A stretch of DNA of 46,235 nucleotides from an uncultured Phascolarctobacterium sp. GTDB lineage: Bacteria; Bacillota; Negativicutes; Acidaminococcales; Acidaminococcaceae. The notes under the pieces are model-generated. The model did no database searches, was not told where the DNA came from, and saw only the letters and a list, made by a program, of their open reading frames with translations. Shown here piece by piece: positions 25,074 through 32,859 of the stretch. The stretch spans positions 1 through 46,235 of the forward strand of contig UQWM01000018.1 of the NCBI GenBank assembly GCA_900544795.1. Direction: 5' to 3'. Within the stretch, counting starts at the first letter, position 1. Each line of letters opens with the position of its first letter. Both the position numbers and the translations under genes were made by a program.

Positions 25074-27174
25074 TTTTACGTCCTACCTTCCCTTTTTTGA
25101 CCTGCAAACCATTCTCGCAGTTTTCATTAGAGCAATACAACTTTTTATTCCCGTTCTTCTCCAGGCGTTCAAGCATTACTTTGCCGCATTTAGGGCATTT
25201 TTCTTCCGTAGGCCTGTCCCATGAGGTAAATTTACATTCAGGGTAATTGGCGCAGCCATAGAAAATTTTGCGTGTTTTCGTTTTACGCTCAATAACTTCA
25301 CCACCACACTCGGGGCATTTTACTCCGATTTTATTTAAGATGGGCTTGGTATTGCGACATTCGGGGAAGCCCGGACAAGCCAGGAACTTACCAAAACGCC
25401 CCTGTTTGATGACCATCATGCGGCCACATTTTTCGCACTGCACGTCGCTTACTTCTACAGGCGCTTCAATAGCTTCTATTTCTTTATCGGCTCTTTCCAT
25501 AAGCTGGGAAAAAGGGCCATAGAATTTTTCCAAAATCTTTGTTTTGTCGGCTTTATGCTCAGCAATTTCATCCAACTCTGTTTCCAGCCCAGCCGAAAAG
25601 GGAATATCGATGATATCTTTAAAATAAGTCGTCAGCATTTCCACTATCATCAGGCCCAGCTCGGTGATCATCAGCTTTTTGCCTTCTTTAGCAATATAGC
25701 CGCGGTCTAAAATAGTCTGAATCGTCGGCGAATAGGTACTCGGACGGCCAATGCCTTTGTCTTCCAGCTCTTTTACCAGGGTCGCTTCGGTAAAATGCGC
25801 AGGCGGCTCGGTAAAATGCTGTTCGGCCGGTTGTAGTTTATATAACTCTACCGGGGTTTTGGCAGCCAGATACGGTACACTTTTATCTTTTTCTTCCAAC
25901 AGGTCTTTTTTGTCGCTAAGCTTTAAAAAACCCTCGAATTTCAAAACAGAACCGGTTGCCCGCAGCTGGTAATCACCAGCTCCGATCAGCAAGGTGGTAA
26001 CGTCGAATACAGCCGAGCTCATTTGACTTGCAACGGCACGGTTCCAGATCATAGTATATAATTTCAGCTGGTCTTTGTTCAGATATTGGGACATTTCCAT
26101 AGGCGTGCGGTGAACACTGGTCGGACGGATAGCCTCATGGGCGTCTTGAGCGTTCTTTTTACTGGAATAGCTGTTGGCGCGTGCCGGACGGTATTCCTTG
26201 CCGAACTCACCTTCGATAAATCCACGGATATCATCGGCAGCCACATCGGCGATACGCACCGAGTCGGTTCTCATATAAGTGATCAAACCGACAGAGCCTT
26301 CTTTACCTACGGCAACACCTTCATAAAGCTGTTGGGCGACCATCATAGTCTTTTTAGTAGTAAAGTTCAATCGTTTTACAGCTTCCTGTTGCAGGCTACT
26401 GGTAGTAAACGGCGGCATTGGGTTGCGTTTGCGCTCTTTTTTAGTCGCTTCGTCTACAACATAAGTAGCTTTCGCCAAAGCCTTTTCTACTACTTCCGCC
26501 TGTTCTGCAGTATTTATTTCCAGTTTTTTTCCAAGATGCTTAACGACTTCAGCGTCAAAAATAGGTGCCTTAGCCTTTTCACGCAGCTTGGCGCTTAAAG
26601 TCCAGTATTCTTTAGGAACAAAATCAGAGATCTCTTTTTCACGATCGGCAATGATCTTAACTGCTACCGATTGCACACGGCCTGCACTCAGGCCTTTTCT
26701 GATTTTGCGCCATAGCAGCGGGCTTAGCTGATAACCGACGATACGGTCGATGATGCGGCGCGCCTGCTGGGCGTCTACTTTATCAAGGTCGATAGGACGC
26801 GGATTTTTGAGTGCGTCCTTAATAGCCCCTGAGGTGATCTCGTGGAATTCGATGCGGCAGTTATCCTCGGGATCAACGCCCAGGATATGCGCCAAATGCC
26901 AGCCAATAGCTTCGCCTTCGCGATCAGGGTCAGTTGCCAGATAGATTTTGTCGGCTTTTTTAGCCAGGGTCTTCAATTCTTTGATCAGGTCGCCTTTGCC
27001 ACGGATATTGATGTATTTAGGTTCAAAGTCATGTTCGATATCGACGCCAAAAAGGCTTTTCGGTAAATCGCGTAAATGTCCCATCGAAGCACGAACAGTA
27101 TAGTTGCGCCCTAAAAATTTTTCAATAGTTTTTGACTTAGTAGGTGATTCCACGATTACTAAATTTTTAGCCAT
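25057..27174 (-). CDS. topA: DNA topoisomerase I
   Basis: TopA relaxes negative supercoils. The 705-residue type IA enzyme has the TOPRIM domain (LVIVESPTKSKTIEKFLG at residues 4-21 and the metal motif YLATDPDREGEA near residue 78) and the catalytic Tyr in GLITYMRTDS near residue 300. The C-terminal region carries three four-cysteine zinc fingers beginning CEKCGR, CPECGG and CPKCGK (from about residue 575 to the end). AGGAGG spanning the dprA stop gives the start. It is followed by an overlapping trmFO. Confidence 0.97.
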   Translation of the reverse strand: MAKNLVIVESPTKSKTIEKFLGRNYTVRASMGHLRDLPKSLFGVDIEHDFEPKYINIRGKGDLIKELKTLAKKADKIYLATDPDREGEAIGWHLAHILGVDPEDNCRIEFHEITSGAIKDALKNPRPIDLDKVDAQQARRIIDRIVGYQLSPLLWRKIRKGLSAGRVQSVAVKIIADREKEISDFVPKEYWTLSAKLREKAKAPIFDAEVVKHLGKKLEINTAEQAEVVEKALAKATYVVDEATKKERKRNPMPPFTTSSLQQEAVKRLNFTTKKTMMVAQQLYEGVAVGKEGSVGLITYMRTDSVRIADVAADDIRGFIEGEFGKEYRPARANSYSSKKNAQDAHEAIRPTSVHRTPMEMSQYLNKDQLKLYTMIWNRAVASQMSSAVFDVTTLLIGAGDYQLRATGSVLKFEGFLKLSDKKDLLEEKDKSVPYLAAKTPVELYKLQPAEQHFTEPPAHFTEATLVKELEDKGIGRPSTYSPTIQTILDRGYIAKEGKKLMITELGLMIVEMLTTYFKDIIDIPFSAGLETELDEIAEHKADKTKILEKFYGPFSQLMERADKEIEAIEAPVEVSDVQCEKCGRMMVIKQGRFGKFLACPGFPECRNTKPILNKIGVKCPECGGEVIERKTKTRKIFYGCANYPECKFTSWDRPTEEKCPKCGKVMLERLEKNGNKKLYCSNENCENGLQVKKGKVGRKSAKSK

Positions 27175-27188
27175 AATAATAAGTCCTC

Positions 27189-28286
27189 CTAAATTCGGTA
27201 ATACCTGCGCCCATCTGCCAGGCCCAGTTTACCCTGCATTTGCAGATCCAGCAGTTCCCCGCTGATTTCTGCCAGAGAGTGACCGCTTAATTCTACCAGT
27301 TCCTCTAAAGTTACCGGTTCCTGTGTCATTATATCCATCAGCTGTCTTGCCAGTGGCGAAGCTTCTTCCGCCACGTTATCGGCAAACAGCGATAAATGCT
27401 CTATTTTATTACTGCCGCTGCGGCTTGCTTCCATATCCTGTAAAATATCTTCCGGCCTATCAACCAGTTGTGCGCCTGTTTTTATCAGGCTGTGGCAGCC
27501 GATGCTGTTAGGCAGATAGATACTTCCCGGAATGCAATAGACCTCGTGTCCTTCGTCCGCGGCAAATTCCGCCGTGATCATAGCACCGCTTTTTTTAGCG
27601 GCTTCGACCACCAATATCCCCTGAGTCAAACCGTTGATGATGCGGTTACGAGAAGGAAAATTAGCGCCTAAAGGCTCTGTCCCTGGCGCAAATTCGGTAA
27701 TGACAGCGCCGCTATTGCAGATTTCTGCAAAAAGTGCAGCATTTTCACGGGGATAAACCACGTCGATACCGCAGCCAAGCACGGCAACTGTTATACCACC
27801 GGCTTGCAGCGCGCCTTTATGTGCGGCGCTGTCGATGCCTTTGGCACCGCCGCTGACAATTACTACCCCTGCCGCAGCCAGATCGGCGCCAAAATCACCC
27901 GCCGCCTTCAGTCCATAAGCCGAAGCCCGTCGCGAACCAACGATGCCGATGCTTTGGGTAAGCCCTGGCAGGTTACCTTTAATATATAAAACTTTTGGCG
28001 GTAAGGCAATATGTTTTAATGCTGTCGGATAATCGGCATCCTCGATCGTCATCAATCGCACATTTTCACGCTCACAAAAATTGCGCAGGCGCTCCGGCAG
28101 CTCCAAATCACGCAGCTTAAGGAATTTATCGACAGCCGCTACTTTATACAGTCCGGTAGCCAAAAGCTCCTGCCGCCCCGCTAAATAAGCGCTGCGAGCA
28201 TTGCCCAGCCTTGCGACCAGTTCTTCTAATCTACTGTCACCCAATCCAGGGACAGCGCTCAGCGCGCCCCAATAATAGCGTTCCAT
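27189..28286 (-). CDS. dprA: DNA-processing protein DprA
   Basis: DprA loads RecA on incoming single-stranded DNA during transformation. The 365-residue product has an N-terminal helix-hairpin-helix/SAM-like region. A Rossmann-like domain follows from about residue 105 (IGIVGSRRASAYG, VSGGAKGIDSAAHKGAL, AVLGCGIDVVYP, GANFPSRNRIINGL), and the C-terminal winged-helix region is DprA-type. I chose the ATG at 28286 because GGAGG is seven bases upstream of it, but only one base upstream of the ATG at 28292. A small hairpin includes this ribosome binding site. Confidence 0.95.
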   Translation of the reverse strand: MERYYWGALSAVPGLGDSRLEELVARLGNARSAYLAGRQELLATGLYKVAAVDKFLKLRDLELPERLRNFCERENVRLMTIEDADYPTALKHIALPPKVLYIKGNLPGLTQSIGIVGSRRASAYGLKAAGDFGADLAAAGVVIVSGGAKGIDSAAHKGALQAGGITVAVLGCGIDVVYPRENAALFAEICNSGAVITEFAPGTEPLGANFPSRNRIINGLTQGILVVEAAKKSGAMITAEFAADEGHEVYCIPGSIYLPNSIGCHSLIKTGAQLVDRPEDILQDMEASRSGSNKIEHLSLFADNVAEEASPLARQLMDIMTQEPVTLEELVELSGHSLAEISGELLDLQMQGKLGLADGRRYYRI

Positions 28287-28290
28287 ATAC

Positions 28291-28314
28291 ATGCCTCCAA
28301 TAGCTTGCAGGCAT
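28291..28314 (-). promoter_or_regulatory. Inverted repeat covering the dprA ribosome binding site
   Basis: On the minus strand, ATGCCT and AGGCAT (6-bp perfect arms, 12-base loop) enclose the leader just before dprA; the 3' arm overlaps GGAGG. It could mask translation initiation. The stem is short, so the effect is speculative. Confidence 0.3.
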
Positions 28315-28366
28315 CCACACGAACCACGGGTGTCGCAAAAGATTTTATTTTATCCAAATCCATTCC

Positions 28367-28395
28367 ATTATAGAGTCGATTTTAACAATGGTCAA
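28367..28395 (-). promoter_or_regulatory. Promoter of dprA-topA-trmFO
   Basis: The minus strand has -35 TTGACC, a 17-base spacer and -10 TATAAT. The -35 overlaps the stop codon of the upstream glycosyltransferase gene. This leaves a leader of about 75 bases. Confidence 0.8.
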
Positions 28396-29528
28396 GTTTT
28401 TACTTCTTTTTTAAGATTTCTTAGAATATAATTACTGATCTCGGCTGCTGCTTCCGGCTTGCCGTAAGCAAGGCTACGGCGCTTTCTTGCCTCTGCCCGC
28501 ACGTCAGCGTCAGCTGCTGCGTATTCGCAGACCAGCGCCTGCACTTCCTGCGGCGAGTGAGCGACCTGTGCGGCGCAATGTTCTTCTAAAAACACCGCAT
28601 TACCAGTTTCCTGGCCTGGTAATGGTTTATAAATAATGTAACCACAGCCGGCAATCAGCGTTTCCGCCGCCGTCAGTCCCCCAGCTTTAGTAACAACAAC
28701 ATCAGCAGCCAGCAGTAGCTCCGGAACATCATCTGTAAAACCATACACCTTCAGCGGTATCTCGTGGAAGTCTTCTAAACGCTGCTGCAAACTTTCGTTG
28801 TGGCCCGTAACGGCGATGATTTTTAAATGCAGCGGCAATTGTCCGTGAAAAGCTTTAACAATGCTTTCCATCGGTAGCAGTCCCTCGCCGCCCCCCATCA
28901 GCAGACACACTACATCCGTTTCTCCCCACGCAAATTTTGTGCGCAATGCCTGGCGGTCGTAAGCGCTGTAAAACTGGCGGCGCACCGGTATCCCAGTCGA
29001 CAGCACCTGTGCCCCCTCTACATCAAACTGCGAACGCAGCTTTGCCGACGCCGAAAAATAAATATCTACGCCTTCGCAAAGCCACCATTTATGTACTGTA
29101 TAATCCGTAACAACGGCAGCTAAAAGCATCCCCGGTTTAAATTTTTTCTTATAAATTGCCATCACGCCTGCCGGCGTGGCATGGGTAGCAATCACCGCGT
29201 CAGGATTAGTGCGTTCAATAAAATCCTGTGCCAGACGAGCTAAAACACCATTCAGCCAATTACGCAGCCACAGGGAACCGCTTTGGCTGTTACCCCATTT
29301 ATAAGCCAACTCATACAACCAAGGGCAATACGACAACACCCATAAATAAAAACTCAGAAAAGCATTGCCGATACTACCGGGAAAAAAGTCAAAAATACTC
29401 CCGTGCACTACCCGCACATCAGCATAGCCGGCAAACGACTGCTCCAGCGCCTGTGCCGCCAGCTTGTGCCCCGAGCCGATAGGTGCCGACAATAATAATA
29501 TTGTATATTTCTTTTCACTAGATGCCAT
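28392..29528 (-). CDS. Glycosyltransferase, MGDG synthase/UgtP-like (GT28)
   Basis: The 378-residue protein resembles processive diacylglycerol glucosyltransferases and MGDG synthases. The N terminus has LLSAPIGSGHKLAAQAL (GxGH motif, residues 13-29). The MGDG-type domain includes TNPDAVIATHATPAG and VVTDYTVHKWW. The C-terminal nucleotide-sugar site has LLMGGGEGLLP and VVTKAGGLTAAETL. By homology it adds sugar to diacylglycerol at the membrane, making glycolipid or a lipoteichoic anchor; a MurG-like role is less likely. It is divergent from the nicotinate phosphoribosyltransferase gene. Confidence 0.85.
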   Translation of the reverse strand: MASSEKKYTILLLSAPIGSGHKLAAQALEQSFAGYADVRVVHGSIFDFFPGSIGNAFLSFYLWVLSYCPWLYELAYKWGNSQSGSLWLRNWLNGVLARLAQDFIERTNPDAVIATHATPAGVMAIYKKKFKPGMLLAAVVTDYTVHKWWLCEGVDIYFSASAKLRSQFDVEGAQVLSTGIPVRRQFYSAYDRQALRTKFAWGETDVVCLLMGGGEGLLPMESIVKAFHGQLPLHLKIIAVTGHNESLQQRLEDFHEIPLKVYGFTDDVPELLLAADVVVTKAGGLTAAETLIAGCGYIIYKPLPGQETGNAVFLEEHCAAQVAHSPQEVQALVCEYAAADADVRAEARKRRSLAYGKPEAAAEISNYILRNLKKEVKT

Positions 29529-29566
29529 TTACAAACTCCAATATTAAGAAAAATTTATCAAAAAAC

Positions 29567-29595
29567 TTGAACCTGTAGCGCTATTATTGTATCAT
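29567..29595 (+). promoter_or_regulatory. Promoter of the nicotinate phosphoribosyltransferase gene
   Basis: On the plus strand there is -35 TTGAAC, a 17-base spacer and -10 TATCAT. Its -10 overlaps the -10 of the divergent glycosyltransferase promoter by two bases. Confidence 0.65.
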
Positions 29596-29613
29596 AAAAT
29601 GTAATTAGCACAA
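29586..29613 (-). promoter_or_regulatory. Promoter of the glycosyltransferase gene
   Basis: On the minus strand there is -35 TTGTGC, a 16-base spacer and -10 TACAAT preceded by TGA (extended -10). Confidence 0.6.
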
Positions 29614-29654
29614 TATCAAGAGCTAATTTATCTTATTCAATGATGGAGGTTATC

Positions 29655-30707
29655 ATGAAAAATCGTTTACCAGTTGAACATTTTCATTTTCCGGTAGAAA
29701 AAATCAAAGCCGGTTACTATACCGACGCTTATTTTCTGCGTACCGAAGAAATACTGAATGGCGATAATCACCATCCCAGAGTTATGATGCAGCTTTTTAC
29801 CCGCGAGCACGTTGTTATTTGCGGCATTGATGAAACCATCGCCCTGATCAAAACCTGCGCGCATAATCCTGAAAATATTACTGTCCATGCCCTGCATGAT
29901 GGCGACGAAGTAGCTCCCTGGGAAACCCTGATGACTATCGAAGGCGACCTGGCTGACTTCGCGCATTTAGAAACCATCTACCTGGGCTTTTTGGCCCGTC
30001 AAAGCCGTATTGCTACCAATGTGCGGCGCGTTGTAAAAGCAGCTAACGGCAAACCGGTGCTGTTCTTCCCGGCTCGTTATGATACCTACCAAACCCAGGA
30101 ATCTGACGGCTATGCTGCCATGGTCGGCGGAATCAAAGGCTTCTCGACCGACGCCAACGCTTTAGCAAGTAGCGGCAAAGGACTGGGAACCATACCTCAT
30201 GCTTTGATAGCAGCTTATAACGGCGACACTCTGGCCGCAACATGCGCTTTCGACAAATATGTAGCTCCTGATATCGCCCGCATCGCTTTAGTTGATTTCG
30301 ACAACGACTGCGTAGGCACCACCCTGCAGGTGGCACGTAAGTTGGGCCGCAAGCTGGCAGGCGTACGTCTTGATACTTCCGGCACCATGGTCGATAAAAG
30401 CCTGCTACCGCAAATGGGTATGTTTAAACCTACCGGCGTCTGCAAGGAGTTGGTTTATAATGTTCGCCGGGCGTTAGATGCCGAAGGCTTCGACTATGTA
30501 AAAATCATCGTTTCCGGCGGCTTCGACGCCGAGCGGATCAAAGAATTTGAAGCACTGCAAGTGCCTGTTGATACCTATGCAGTCGGCTCCAGCCTTTTTG
30601 ACGGCAATATCAACTTTACTGCCGATATCGTTATGGTCGATGGCAGGGAATGCTCTAAAGCAGGCCGCACGCACCTTCCCAACCCACGTTTAGAGCTTGT
30701 AAAATAA
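29655..30707 (+). CDS. pncB: Nicotinate phosphoribosyltransferase (short form)
   Basis: The enzyme joins nicotinate and PRPP to make nicotinate mononucleotide in NAD salvage. The 350-residue product is shorter than the E. coli PncB type and resembles the compact forms. It has KAGYYTDAYFLRTEEIL near the N terminus, FFPARYDTYQTQE, GGIKGFSTDANA and KIIVSGGFDAERIKEFE, with a final DGxxxSKAGR. GGAGG five bases upstream selects the ATG at 29655; an in-frame ATG at 29640 lacks a site. It is a single-gene transcript on the plus strand, divergent from the glycosyltransferase. Confidence 0.9.
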   Translation: MKNRLPVEHFHFPVEKIKAGYYTDAYFLRTEEILNGDNHHPRVMMQLFTREHVVICGIDETIALIKTCAHNPENITVHALHDGDEVAPWETLMTIEGDLADFAHLETIYLGFLARQSRIATNVRRVVKAANGKPVLFFPARYDTYQTQESDGYAAMVGGIKGFSTDANALASSGKGLGTIPHALIAAYNGDTLAATCAFDKYVAPDIARIALVDFDNDCVGTTLQVARKLGRKLAGVRLDTSGTMVDKSLLPQMGMFKPTGVCKELVYNVRRALDAEGFDYVKIIVSGGFDAERIKEFEALQVPVDTYAVGSSLFDGNINFTADIVMVDGRECSKAGRTHLPNPRLELVK

Positions 30708-30711
30708 AAGT

Positions 30712-30744
30712 AAAAGCACTGTGAGAAACTCACAGTGCTTTTTT
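30712..30744. terminator. Bidirectional terminator between pncB and satP
   Basis: An 11-bp perfect stem (AGCACTGTGAG and complement) with 3-base loop is flanked by A-run and T-run, so it can stop transcription of both convergent genes. Confidence 0.92.
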
Positions 30745-30756
30745 ATAAAGATAAAA

Positions 30757-31377
30757 TTATTTTTTCCAAATACCAAGCGGAGCTCCTACAGGCCAGAACT
30801 GACGGCCGTAGAAATTATTAAGGAACCCGGCTCCAGCACCATACAGAGAAATAAGTGCTACTGCCAGTTCAGCATAAGCAGCCATGGTATGCGGGAAGTG
30901 ACCGCCGATACCAAGTCCATCTAAAGCTAAACCTAAAAGTAAGATATCAATAAAAACCATATCTACGAATAAGAACAGACTTGCAGAGGACGCAGCAATG
31001 GTACCAACGCAAGCGAATAAAAAGTAGGCCAGGAATGCGAAGCCAATGGCTTTAGTATCCACACCGGCAGCAAGGCCAGGGCCAAAGGTTCCTGCTTTGA
31101 TCATCCAGCTCATACCTACTGCAGACCAGAAAAAGCCGAAAGCACTGAAGATAGTTGCGCCAAAGATGTTGCGATGGCAATAGTCAAAATAACCAGCTAA
31201 AAGCTGTGCGAAGGAACCGCAGAACAGTGCCCAGGGAAGAACCCAGGAAACTCCTTCAACGATACCCAATTTTTGTGCAGAAGCCACCATTGTAACAACG
31301 GCGAGGCCGAACAGTCCTAACGGTGTAGGGTCGGCTACTGCGATTTGAACGTGTTGAGTTTCATTATTAGTACTCAT
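30757..31377 (-). CDS. satP: Acetate/succinate uptake transporter (GPR1/FUN34/YaaH, SatP type)
   Basis: Members of this family move acetate (and often succinate) with protons. The 206-residue protein has six hydrophobic segments and the family start DPTPLGLFGLAVVTM (canonical NPAPLGL, here with Asp and Thr substitutions). The central segments GLAAGVDTKAIGFAFLAY and LGLALDGLGIGG also fit. The AGGAGG site is strong. A promoter lies about 60 bases upstream, in the region shared with divergent hydF. The context of hydrogenase genes is consistent with fermentative carbon flow, but the direction of transport cannot be told. Confidence 0.9.
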   Translation of the reverse strand: MSTNNETQHVQIAVADPTPLGLFGLAVVTMVASAQKLGIVEGVSWVLPWALFCGSFAQLLAGYFDYCHRNIFGATIFSAFGFFWSAVGMSWMIKAGTFGPGLAAGVDTKAIGFAFLAYFLFACVGTIAASSASLFLFVDMVFIDILLLGLALDGLGIGGHFPHTMAAYAELAVALISLYGAGAGFLNNFYGRQFWPVGAPLGIWKK

Positions 31378-31434
31378 TTATACGCCTCCTTTATTTTGGC
31401 TTGGTTGTGGATATAATATACCACACGCATATAT

Positions 31435-31464
31435 ACTATACTGTAAAACTAACAACATCGTCAA
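31435..31464 (-). promoter_or_regulatory. Promoter of satP
   Basis: The minus strand has -35 TTGACG, an 18-base spacer and -10 TATAGT, about 58 bases before the ATG. Confidence 0.6.
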
Positions 31465-31465
31465 T

Positions 31466-31535
31466 AACTGTTACATAAATTTATCACAGTTGTATACAAG
31501 TGTGAAATTGTATATTTTTCTGACAAATTATTTGT
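31466..31535. promoter_or_regulatory. Cluster of dyad elements in the satP-hydF divergent region
   Basis: Three inverted repeats occur in 70 bases. AACTGT and ACAGTT with a 14-base centre lie at 31466-31491, TTGTATACAA at 31490-31499, and ACAAAT/ATTTGT around one base at 31523-31535. They lie directly behind the satP -35 and upstream of hydF, where repressor or activator sites would be expected. No known regulator consensus fits clearly. Confidence 0.4.
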
Positions 31536-31558
31536 ACTCTTAGCATACTATTTTGTTA

Positions 31559-31564
31559 TATAAT
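31559..31564 (+). promoter_or_regulatory. -10 element upstream of hydF
   Basis: A perfect TATAAT lies 22 bases before the hydF ATG on the plus strand. No convincing -35 is present, which could indicate dependence on an activator. Confidence 0.45.
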
Positions 31565-31586
31565 TAATACCAAAGGAAGTGATTTT

Positions 31587-32813
31587 ATGAGCTTAAATGC
31601 TACCCCCGCCTCTGAACGCATCCATATCGGTATCTTTGGTAAACGCAATGCAGGTAAATCCAGCCTTATCAATGCCATCACCGGTCAGAACCTTGCCATC
31701 GTATCCGAAACCAAGGGCACTACTACCGACCCTGTTTATAAAGCAATGGAGATACTGCCACTGGGCCCTGTTATGATCATCGACACCCCTGGTATCGACG
31801 ACGAAGGCGCCTTAGGACAGCTACGCATCCAAAAGGCCTATCAGGTGCTGAATAAAACCGATATCGCCCTGCTGGTTATCGACGCCGCTATCGGCCCCTC
31901 AGATGAAGATCTGCGCTTGGTGAACCGAATCAACGAAAAAAAAATACCGCTGCTCGTAGTCATCAATAAATGTGAACAGCTTGCCCCAGCCAAGCAAGCA
32001 CAGTACCAGGCGCTGCTGCCCAACAACCAGTTGCTGCTTGTAAGCGCCGAAAAACAGCTACATATTTTGGAATTAGAAGAAGCCATCGCCCAGGCTGCGC
32101 CGACGGAGGAAAACAAAGCCCGCATCGTATCCGACCTGCTGGCACCGTCCGACTTTGTAGTGTTGGTAGTACCCATTGATTCGGCCGCTCCCAAAGGACG
32201 TTTGATCCTGCCGCAGCAGCAGACCATACGCGATATTTTAGAAGCTGACGCCACAGCAATCGTCGTTAAAGAAAACGAACTGACGGCCACACTGCAAAAT
32301 CTGGGACGCAAGCCACGCCTTGTCATCACCGACAGCCAGGTCTTTAAAAAAGTCGCTACCGCAACACCTGGGGATATCTTGCTAACATCCTTCTCCATCC
32401 TCTTTGCCCGCTACAAGGGCAATCTGGCAACCGCTGTACAAGGCGTCACTGCTCTCAACAGCATCGAGGATGGCGACAAAATACTTATTGGCGAGGGCTG
32501 CACCCATCATCGTCAGTGCGACGATATTGGCACGGTTAAACTGCCCCGCTGGATCAAGGAATACACAGGTAAAAATCCCGAATTTATTTTTACCAGCGGC
32601 ACTGAATTTCCGCTGGATCTGTCACCTTACAAAATGATTATCCACTGTGGTGGCTGTATGCTGAACGAACGGGAAATGCAGTACCGCATCAAATGCGCCG
32701 TCGATCAAAATATACCCATCACCAACTATGGCATCACCATTGCCTATATCAACGGCATTTTAAAACGCACCGTTGAACCCTTCCCACAAATCTATAACCT
32801 GCTGGCGAAATAA
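31587..32813 (+). CDS. hydF: [FeFe] hydrogenase H-cluster maturation GTPase HydF
   Basis: HydF is the scaffold GTPase that delivers the diiron subcluster to apo-HydA. The 408-residue product has an N-terminal G domain (P-loop FGKRNAGKSSLINA at residues 13-26, DTPGIDDEG, NKCE), a dimerisation domain, and a C-terminal cluster domain with the CTHHRQC segment near residue 305 and HCGGC near residue 354. These match the cysteine/histidine pattern of HydF. The AAGGAAGTG ribosome binding site is clear. The gene converges on hydA; the radical-SAM maturases HydE and HydG are not in the window. Confidence 0.95.
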   Translation: MSLNATPASERIHIGIFGKRNAGKSSLINAITGQNLAIVSETKGTTTDPVYKAMEILPLGPVMIIDTPGIDDEGALGQLRIQKAYQVLNKTDIALLVIDAAIGPSDEDLRLVNRINEKKIPLLVVINKCEQLAPAKQAQYQALLPNNQLLLVSAEKQLHILELEEAIAQAAPTEENKARIVSDLLAPSDFVVLVVPIDSAAPKGRLILPQQQTIRDILEADATAIVVKENELTATLQNLGRKPRLVITDSQVFKKVATATPGDILLTSFSILFARYKGNLATAVQGVTALNSIEDGDKILIGEGCTHHRQCDDIGTVKLPRWIKEYTGKNPEFIFTSGTEFPLDLSPYKMIIHCGGCMLNEREMQYRIKCAVDQNIPITNYGITIAYINGILKRTVEPFPQIYNLLAK

Positions 32814-32814
32814 A

Positions 32815-32848
32815 ATAAAAGCTGAAACCTTTTGGTTTCAGCTTTTTA
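32815..32848. terminator. Bidirectional terminator between hydF and hydA
   Basis: Hairpin AAAAGCTGAAACC / GGTTTCAGCTTTT with loop TTTT and flanking A/T runs serves both convergent genes. Confidence 0.9.
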
Positions 32849-32859
32849 CTTTAAACTTA

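Noticed and set aside
31514..31528. CodY-box-like 15-mer (12/15) upstream of hydF.
   Set aside because: The same score occurs by chance in other AT-rich stretches, for example 29540-29554, so it was not listed.
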